Assembly: GCF_002234595.1 (NCBI RefSeq)
Contig: NZ_NMUL01000043.1
Coordinates: 111,139 to 175,138 of the forward strand
Direction of reading: 5' to 3'
DNA from: Amycolatopsis vastitatis
GTDB lineage: Bacteria > Actinomycetota > Actinomycetes > Mycobacteriales > Pseudonocardiaceae
DNA length: 64,000 nucleotides
The position numbers and the translations under genes were made by a program. Below, piece by piece: positions 58,700 through 64,000 of the stretch (positions are counted from its first letter, which is position 1; every line of letters starts with the position of its first letter). The notes under the pieces were generated by a model. That model was not told the origin of the DNA. It searched no databases and was given only the letters and a program-made list of their open reading frames with translations.

Positions 58700-59839
58700 T
58701 CACGCGCTTTCCCTTCGTCGTCGCCAGCCCGCTTCCCCGCGGACGGCGAATCCGTCGATCTCCAGTGCCGGCAGCAGCGCCCGCACCCGCCGGAGCGGGA
58801 TGCCGGATTCGGCCGCGATCTCGGCGTCGGACCGGTCCGTGCGCACAGCGAGTGCTTCATAGGCCCGCAACGCCTCCTGGCCAAGCCGGTCGGTGGGCCG
58901 TTTCGGCCGGGTCGCGGTGTCCTCGGCCGCGCCGAAGCGGCCGACGGTTTCGAGGACCTCGTCGACCGTCGAGACCAGCGTCGCCCGGGCGTCGCGGATC
59001 AGCGCGTGACATCCGACCGACATCCCGGACGAGACCGGTCCCGGCAGCGCCATCACGACCTTCCCGAGCGCGCCGGCGGTGCTCGCGGTGTTGCGGGCGC
59101 CGCTGCGCCGTCCCGCCTCGACCACCAGGGTGCCCTCGGTGAGAGCGGCGATGAGCCGGTTGCGGACGAGGAAGCGGTGCCGGGCCGGCGGGGTGCCGGG
59201 CGGGTATTCGCTGACGACCGCGCCGCCGGAGCGGACGATCCGGTTCAGCAGGCCGACGTGCCCCGCCGGATAGCCGGCATCGACGGCACAGCCCAGCACG
59301 GCGACGGTCACGCCCTCGGCGGCGAGCGCGCCTCGGTGCGCAGCGCCGTCGATGCCGTAGGCGGCGCCGGAGAACACGGGCACACCCCGGCCGGCCAGCC
59401 CGTACGCGAACTCGGCGGCGTGGTGTTCGCCGTACTCGGTGGCCGCGCGGGCACCGACCACGGCCACGGCCCGGTCGGCGGCATCCCCGAGCGCGGCTTC
59501 GCCGGCGACCCACAAAGCCAGCGGAGGCACGGCCTCGGCCACCCCTCGCCGGGCAGCGAGGTCCAGGGCGAGCAGCGGCCAGGCCGGCCACTCGTCGTCT
59601 TCGGGGACGACGAGCCGGGCGTCAGCCGCGGCAGCCCGGGCGAAGTCCTGGGTGACGAGGTCGTACTCCCGCCGGGCTTCGGTCGCCTTGAGCACCTCGG
59701 GCGGGCAATCGCCGCGGCGCACCCGCCCGGCCGCTTCGACCGGCCCGTGCTGGGCCACGAAGGTGACGAGCGAAGGTGCCGGTGGCTCGGCCACGCGCAG
59801 CAGGTAGGCGCGGGCCTGCCGCAGCTCATCGACACTCAT
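58700..59839 (-). CDS. dprA: DNA-processing protein DprA
   Basis: A 379-aa protein with the Rossmann-like DprA domain (VAVVGARAATEYG, SGAAYGIDGAAHRGAL, RFLVRNRLIAALTEGTLVVE) and a C-terminal winged helix. It loads RecA on incoming single-stranded DNA in competent bacteria; its role in actinomycetes is less clear. The ATG overlaps the comM stop as ATGA, so the two are coupled. Confidence 0.95.
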   Translation of the reverse strand: MSVDELRQARAYLLRVAEPPAPSLVTFVAQHGPVEAAGRVRRGDCPPEVLKATEARREYDLVTQDFARAAAADARLVVPEDDEWPAWPLLALDLAARRGVAEAVPPLALWVAGEAALGDAADRAVAVVGARAATEYGEHHAAEFAYGLAGRGVPVFSGAAYGIDGAAHRGALAAEGVTVAVLGCAVDAGYPAGHVGLLNRIVRSGGAVVSEYPPGTPPARHRFLVRNRLIAALTEGTLVVEAGRRSGARNTASTAGALGKVVMALPGPVSSGMSVGCHALIRDARATLVSTVDEVLETVGRFGAAEDTATRPKRPTDRLGQEALRAYEALAVRTDRSDAEIAAESGIPLRRVRALLPALEIDGFAVRGEAGWRRRRESA

Positions 59840-61347
59840 GCCGCCACCCGTTCGCGGAAGGCCAGGGCCGAGCCGACCTGCTCGGTGCCCGGGCGGGGCT
59901 CGCCGTCCAAGTCGGCCAGGGTCCATGCGATGCGCAGGCAGCGGTCGGCGCCGCGGCCGCTCAGGATGCCGCGGTCCAAGGCCCGGTCCAGGAGGCTCGT
60001 TGCCTCGCCCGGCAGCGAAAACTGGCGCCGCAGCGCCGGTCCCGGTACTTCGGAGTTCGATCTCCAGCCGTGCTCGCGCCATCGGCGGGTGGCGCGGTCG
60101 CGGGCCTCGAGGACCCGGCCGCGGACCGTTTCCGTCGACTCCGCCGTTCCCGTGTCGTGCGCGCTGAGCGCGCTCAGCGGGCGCAGCCGGACCCGGAGGT
60201 CGACGCGATCGAGGAGCGGACCCGACAACCGGCCGAGGTAGCGGCGGCGCGCCGTCGGCGAACACACACAGTCGGCGTCCTTCGGTGGTGCGCACGCACA
60301 CGGGTTCGTGGCCAGCACGAGCTGGAACCGCGCCGGGTAGGTGATCGCGCCCTTCACGCGGGCGATGCGGACCTCGCCCTCTTCGAGCACCGTGCGCAGC
60401 GATTCGAGGCGCTGCCCGCCGAACTCGCAGACTTCGTCGAGGAACAGGACTCCGCGGTGGGCGCGGCTGATCGCCCCCGGGGAGGCGAGGCCACTGCCGC
60501 CGCCGATCAGGGCCGCGACCGTGATCGAGTGGTGCGGGGCGACGAACGGCGGCACGGTGACCAGCGGCGACGACTTCGACAACGAGCCGTCGACCGAATG
60601 CACCGCGGTGACTTCCAGCGACTCCTCGGGCGACAACCGCGGCAGGAGGCCGGGCAGCCGTCTGGCCAGCATCGTCTTGCCGACGCCGGGTGGACCGGTG
60701 AACAGGAGGTGGTGCCCGCCCGCGGCGGCGACTTCCAGTGCCCAGCGCGCCTCCGGCTGGCCGACGACGTCGGCGAGGTCCGGTACCGACGGCGGCTCGG
60801 CGGGTGCGGGCGGCTCCGGGGCCACCAAGCCGGCCTCGTTGTTCAGCCACGCCACCAAGTCGCGCAGGTGCGGCGCGCCCGCAACGTCGATGCCCTCCAC
60901 CAGGGCCGCCTCGACGAGGGAATCCGCCGGGACGACAGCTCGTTCGTAGCCGGCCGAGCGGGCCGCCAGGAGGCCGGGCAGGATGCCGCGGACCGGACGG
61001 ACCCGGCCGTCGAGGGCGAGTTCGCCCAGCAGGATCGTGCCGAGCAGCCGGGTCGCCGGGACCGCGCCGGTCGCGGCGAGCACGGCGGCGGCGATGCCGA
61101 GGTCGTAGGCCGAGCCGACCTTCGGCAGGTTCGCCGGGGACAGGCCGAGCGTGACTTTGCCGTCCGGCCAGGGCTGTCCGGAGTTGCGGACGGCCGAACG
61201 GACGCGGTCCTTCGCTTCGCGCAGCCCCGCGTCGGGCAGCCCGACGAGGGTCACGCGGCTCAGGCCGCCGCCGAGGTCGGCCTCGATCTCGATGACCCGG
61301 CCGTCGATGCCCAGCAGAGCAACACTCCACGCTTTGGCGATGGGCAT
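59836..61347 (-). CDS. comM: ComM/YifB-family Mg-chelatase-like ATPase
   Basis: A 503-aa AAA+ protein. An N-terminal ChlI-like domain (MPIAKAWSVALLGIDGRVIE) is followed by Walker A GPPGVGKT, Walker B GVLFLDEV and the C-terminal Mg-chelatase domain. ComM helicases promote branch migration during integration of foreign DNA. Its ATG shares one base with the yraN stop (TGATG). Confidence 0.95.
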   Translation of the reverse strand: MPIAKAWSVALLGIDGRVIEIEADLGGGLSRVTLVGLPDAGLREAKDRVRSAVRNSGQPWPDGKVTLGLSPANLPKVGSAYDLGIAAAVLAATGAVPATRLLGTILLGELALDGRVRPVRGILPGLLAARSAGYERAVVPADSLVEAALVEGIDVAGAPHLRDLVAWLNNEAGLVAPEPPAPAEPPSVPDLADVVGQPEARWALEVAAAGGHHLLFTGPPGVGKTMLARRLPGLLPRLSPEESLEVTAVHSVDGSLSKSSPLVTVPPFVAPHHSITVAALIGGGSGLASPGAISRAHRGVLFLDEVCEFGGQRLESLRTVLEEGEVRIARVKGAITYPARFQLVLATNPCACAPPKDADCVCSPTARRRYLGRLSGPLLDRVDLRVRLRPLSALSAHDTGTAESTETVRGRVLEARDRATRRWREHGWRSNSEVPGPALRRQFSLPGEATSLLDRALDRGILSGRGADRCLRIAWTLADLDGEPRPGTEQVGSALAFRERVAA

Positions 61348-61724
61348 CAGAACGCCGCCTCGATGTGCTGGACGCGGGGGCGGGTGCCGGGTTCGGCGAG
61401 GATCGTCACGACGTCGTAGCGGACGGGACACCAGCCGATCCGGAACTCGCGCAGCCAGCGTTGGGCGGCTCGGCGTACTCGCCCGGCTTTCTCCTCGGTG
61501 ACCGTCTCCGACGGCAGGCCGAACTCGGTGCCCGTGCGGGTCTTGACCTCGCAGAAGACGACGCGGGCCCGGTCGGTGAGGATGAGGTCGATCTCGCCTT
61601 CCCGGCAACGCCAGTTGCGGCCGAGCAGGACGAGGCCGCGGCTCTGCAGGTGCCGGGCGGCGAGGTCTTCGCCCCACGCGCCCAGGTCGCGGCGGTGTCT
61701 TGCCAGCTGGTCGGTGCCCGTCAT
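61347..61724 (-). CDS. YraN/UPF0102 family endonuclease-like protein
   Basis: A 125-aa protein with a restriction-endonuclease-like core: GEDLAARHLQSRGLVLLGRN, then EIDLILTDRARVVFCEVKTR, where the Glu/Asp and ExK residues would form the metal site. Its cellular role is unsettled; it commonly neighbours comM and rnhB. It is coupled to comM. Confidence 0.93.
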   Translation of the reverse strand: MTGTDQLARHRRDLGAWGEDLAARHLQSRGLVLLGRNWRCREGEIDLILTDRARVVFCEVKTRTGTEFGLPSETVTEEKAGRVRRAAQRWLREFRIGWCPVRYDVVTILAEPGTRPRVQHIEAAF

Positions 61725-61839
61725 CGTGTTCGCCCCCTCGTCGTGCGCCGGTCACCGGGGCGGTCCCGGCGATCACGGTGCGTGTGCGTTCGACGATGCC
61801 AGGGCGCGGGGCGGGCGAACCAGCCCCGGATCGCCGCGC

Positions 61840-61848
61840 TGTGGACAA
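61840..61848 (-). promoter_or_regulatory. Single DnaA-box-like site
   Basis: TGTGGACAA, the complement of TTGTCCACA. It is a single copy between yraN and the DUF2469 gene. Significance is uncertain. Confidence 0.3.
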
Positions 61849-61940
61849 CCGGGGGTATGGGGACAACTCGTCCACCGGACGCGGCGGAAGCGCCCGGTTT
61901 GTCGGTCCGCTGTGCTATGGCGGCGAAACGGGGAGGCGGT

Positions 61941-61991
61941 GCACGTGATCGAACGGCCGGCACGCGTGATCAGGGGGTCGGCACGCGTGAC
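61941..61991. repeat. Three phased short repeats
   Basis: GCACGTGATC (61941), GCACGCGTGAT (61960) and GCACGCGTGAC (61981) recur about every 20 bases, close to two helical turns, downstream of the DUF2469 gene. They could bind a regulator of yraN or be decayed duplication. Only the repeat pattern is evident. Confidence 0.35.
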
Positions 61992-62024
61992 TGGCGGGTC
62001 GACACGGCGGTGGGGCGAAAAGAA

Positions 62025-62060
62025 CCGCGCCGGCTCGTCCGGGGGGACGGGCCGGCGCGG
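62025..62060 (-). terminator. Strong hairpin terminator after the DUF2469 gene
   Basis: 16-nt arms at 62025-62040 and 62045-62060 pair with one T-G wobble around a GGGG loop, 18 bases past the stop of the DUF2469 gene on its transcribed strand. Confidence 0.8.
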
Positions 62061-62077
62061 CGCGGTGTGGCCTGGGG

Positions 62078-62401
62078 TCAGCCCGAGAACGGGCCGTCTT
62101 CGGGGAGGCGCAGGTCGGGTTTGTCGAGCTCCTCGACGTTGACGTCCTTGAACGTGATGACCCGGACGTGCTTGACGAAGCGGGCCGGGCGGTACATGTC
62201 CCAGACCCACGCGTCGGACATGCGGACCTCGAAGTACACCTCGCCGCCGCCGTCGCGGACCTGGACGTCCACCGCGTTCGCCAGGTAGAACCGCCGTTCG
62301 GTCTCCACCACGTACGAAAACTGGCCGACTATGTCGCGGTACTCGCGGTACAGCGAGAGCTCCATCTCGGTCTCGTACTTCTCGAGATCCTCTGCGCTCA
62401 T
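62078..62401 (-). CDS. DUF2469 family protein
   Basis: A 107-aa protein highly typical of the actinobacterial DUF2469 family (DLEKYETEMELSLYREYRDI, then DAWVWDMYRPARFVKHVRVI). No function is known; it nearly always lies next to rnhB. Its ATG overlaps the rnhB stop as ATGA. A terminator follows. Confidence 0.95.
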   Translation of the reverse strand: MSAEDLEKYETEMELSLYREYRDIVGQFSYVVETERRFYLANAVDVQVRDGGGEVYFEVRMSDAWVWDMYRPARFVKHVRVITFKDVNVEELDKPDLRLPEDGPFSG

Positions 62402-63306
62402 GAAATCCGCGCCCCTCCTCGGGATCGTGCTGGGGATCGTGCAGGTGCTCCGCCGGCAGAGCGTTCATTGTGACCCACACCCGCGGCCGGGGCATGCAGC
62501 GGCAGGCTGAGTTGCGGCTCGAGTGCTTCGTCGAGGACCGCGGCCAGGCTCGCGTCCGCTCCGTTCCCCATGGCCTTTTCCAGCGCCGCGTACGTCAGCA
62601 CGACCGGCCGCGCCGGGCGCAGGCCGTGTTTGACGGCCACTGTCGCGACGTTCGTGTACGACCAGCGGTGGACGTCGCTCGGACCGTGCTCGCGCAGCGC
62701 CGCCAGGTGGTCGGACGTGCTGTACCCCTTGTGCACATCGAAACCGTAGTGCGGCAAGTCCTCGTGGTAGCCCGCCATGATGCGGTCGCGCGTCACCTTG
62801 GCCAGCACCGACGCGGCCGCGATGCAGGCCACCGAGCGGTCGCCCTTGATCACCGCCGTGTTCGGGGCAGTGAGCCCCGGGACGCGGAAGCCGTCGGTGA
62901 GGATGTAACCCGGCGACACACGCAACGCCGCCGCGGCGCGGCGCATACCTTCCAGGTTCATCACCCGGATGCCGTAGAGGTCCACCTCTTCGGTGGGGAT
63001 GACGATCACCGAGTAGTCGACGGCCCGGGCGAGGACCAGGTCGTAGACCCGGTCGCGCGCCTTGGCCGTCATCAGCTTGGAGTCCGTCAGCTCGGTGAGC
63101 TTCGCCGCGTCGCCCTGCTTGAGCACGCACGCCGCGACCACCAGCGGCCCCGCGCACGCCCCGGCGCCGGCTTCGTCCACACCGGCGACCGGGCCGAGGC
63201 CACGGCGGTCGAGCGCGCCTTGCAGACCCCAGAAGAGGTCGCCGCGCACCACGGCCCGCGGTGGCCGGATCGGCTCGGCCGCGGTGAGGGGAACGGGAAG
63301 TGTCAA
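62398..63306 (-). CDS. rnhB: Ribonuclease HII with altered GRG motif
   Basis: A 302-aa enzyme that removes ribonucleotides from DNA-RNA hybrids. Catalytic Asp44/Glu45 are in GVDEAGAG, with Asp138 in LTDGFRV and the EGMRRAAAAL and AHKGYSTSDH-like segments. In the usual GRG motif after DEA the Arg is Ala here (GAG); the codon is GCC. The C-terminal 50 residues are a disordered extension. The start is a TTG at 63306; a downstream GTG (VVRGDLFWG) is possible. Confidence 0.9.
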   Translation of the reverse strand: MTLPVPLTAAEPIRPPRAVVRGDLFWGLQGALDRRGLGPVAGVDEAGAGACAGPLVVAACVLKQGDAAKLTELTDSKLMTAKARDRVYDLVLARAVDYSVIVIPTEEVDLYGIRVMNLEGMRRAAAALRVSPGYILTDGFRVPGLTAPNTAVIKGDRSVACIAAASVLAKVTRDRIMAGYHEDLPHYGFDVHKGYSTSDHLAALREHGPSDVHRWSYTNVATVAVKHGLRPARPVVLTYAALEKAMGNGADASLAAVLDEALEPQLSLPLHAPAAGVGHNERSAGGAPARSPARSRGGARIS

Positions 63307-63342
63307 GGCTGGATCACCCGTCTGCCGACAAGGGGTCGGTGG

Positions 63343-64000
63343 CTAGGGTTTCCGCCCGGCCGCCCGGCGCAGTCCGGACTTGAGCTTGCGCCCCAGGAAC
63401 AGCACCGGCCAGGCCGCCGCGATCCCGGCGCCGAGCGGCAGGCCGCTCTGCCACGCGGGTGCGCCGAGCGCCGCCGGCTGCGCCGACTCCTGCGGGTTGT
63501 GGTCGGTGATCCCGCCCCACCGGCTCGGCGGGAGGACGATGATCCGCGCCTTGCCGATGATGTTGTCCACCGGGACCGCGCCGTTCACGCCGCCGCCGCC
63601 CTGGAACCGCGAGTCGTCGGAGTTGTTGCGGTTGTCGCCCTGCACCCAGACCATCCCGGCCGGAACCTTGACCGGCTCGAAGGTCTTCTGCTCCTGGTTC
63701 GACGGGTTGTCCCAGTAGATGTACGGCTCGTCGAGCGACTTGCCGTCCACGATCATGCGGCCCTGCTGGTCGCAGCACTGGACCGTCTGACCGCCGACCG
63801 CGATGACCCGCTTGACGAAGTCACGCTCGTCCGGCGGGGCGAACCCGACCAGCGAACCGAGACCCTGCAGGCCGCGGACGACGATGTTGCTCGACTCCTG
63901 CGGCGCGATCTCGTTGTTGATCCACGCCGGCGGGCCCTTGAACACGACCACGTCACCCGGGGAGGGCTCGGTGAAGTCGTAGGTCACCCGGTCGACCAAG
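63343..64000 (-). CDS. lepB: Signal peptidase I, 5' end outside the window
   Basis: 219 codons of a type I signal peptidase, missing its N-terminal membrane anchor and catalytic Ser, which lie beyond 64000. The general-base Lys is in DFVKRVIAVGG and box E is GDNRNNSDDSR. A C-terminal hydrophobic segment (LPLGAGIAAAWPVLFLG) is a second membrane anchor, common in actinobacterial LepB. It lies 36 bases upstream of rnhB in the same direction. Confidence 0.93.
   Translation of the reverse strand, partial: LVDRVTYDFTEPSPGDVVVFKGPPAWINNEIAPQESSNIVVRGLQGLGSLVGFAPPDERDFVKRVIAVGGQTVQCCDQQGRMIVDGKSLDEPYIYWDNPSNQEQKTFEPVKVPAGMVWVQGDNRNNSDDSRFQGGGGVNGAVPVDNIIGKARIIVLPPSRWGGITDHNPQESAQPAALGAPAWQSGLPLGAGIAAAWPVLFLGRKLKSGLRRAAGRKP

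Larger units (their letters stand above)
61725..62077. other. Gap between DUF2469 gene and yraN
   Basis: 353 bases without a supported gene. It holds a strong hairpin at 62025-62060, a DnaA-box-like TGTGGACAA at 61840-61848 and three near-repeats of GCACGCGTGA at 61941, 61960 and 61981. A yraN promoter is expected here. Confidence 0.6.

Noticed and set aside
61941..61991. CRISPR-like array
   Set aside because: Three imperfect 10-11-base repeats at 20-base spacing are too short and irregular, and no cas genes are present.

Overview
The window is about 70% GC, with dense coding, frequent 4-bp ATGA/GTGA gene overlaps and many GTG/TTG starts. It carries the actinobacterial chromosome block lepB-rnhB-DUF2469-yraN-comM-dprA-xerC-whiG / rpsB-tsf-pyrH-frr-cdsA, with rlmN nearby. 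Together with a whiG-type sigma factor, this points to a filamentous actinomycete, most likely Pseudonocardiaceae and Amycolatopsis-like. The genus is my inference. I saw no tRNA, rRNA, CRISPR array or riboswitch.

Positions 1-17700 hold ordinary chromosomal genes in small units: SDR, DUF1295 protein, threonine synthase, ArsC-like protein, a coupled TetR/enoyl-CoA isomerase pair, an ECF42-type sigma factor with its DGPF (YCII) partner, a membrane protein/XRE regulator/MDR oxidoreductase operon, an M48 protease, an NmrA-like protein, a second DGPF protein, a BNR-repeat/MoaD pair, an MFS exporter with a divergent MerR regulator, an unrecognised 483-aa protein and an orphan molybdopterin oxidoreductase.

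Positions 17800-23850 form one leftward unit: response regulator, histidine kinase, lipoprotein, membrane-fusion adaptor, ABC ATPase and MacB/FtsX permease. The kinase sensor domain and the lipoprotein carry the same order of cysteine motifs, so they may recognise the same ligand. Positions 23888-26100 hold an ECF sigma factor with a SnoaL-like tail, a divergent SnoaL-like protein and a short SCO6745/SalK-like protein.

Positions 27186-36472 form a divergently transcribed catabolic locus. Leftward are an XRE-cupin regulator, a flavin/2Fe-2S reductase and an amidohydrolase. Rightward are a cytosine-deaminase-like hydrolase, a three-component ABC importer, an FAD-linked oxidase and a creatininase-family hydrolase. 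A perfect 11-bp inverted repeat sits between the two arms. The gene set suggests uptake and breakdown of a cyclic nitrogen compound of unknown identity.

Positions 36483-44241 are an accessory island bounded by a perfect 187-bp direct repeat. The repeat is the 3' end of a small gene beside rlmN. The left copy continues into a broken rlmN remnant; the right copy is intact beside functional rlmN. Inside lie two large unrecognised envelope proteins, a small lipoprotein, a complete IS5-type element (frameshifted transposase, perfect 17-bp inverted repeats, CTAAG flanks) and a decayed two-gene unit. No integrase is visible.

Positions 44274-64000 return to the core: rlmN, an insert of lipoprotein, AceE-like enzyme, PadR, methyltransferase and VOC genes, then cdsA-frr-pyrH-tsf-rpsB with two intergenic hairpins, an M23 peptidase, whiG, xerC, the dprA-comM-yraN competence-type group, DUF2469, rnhB (with an altered GRG motif) and lepB, which is cut by the window edge.
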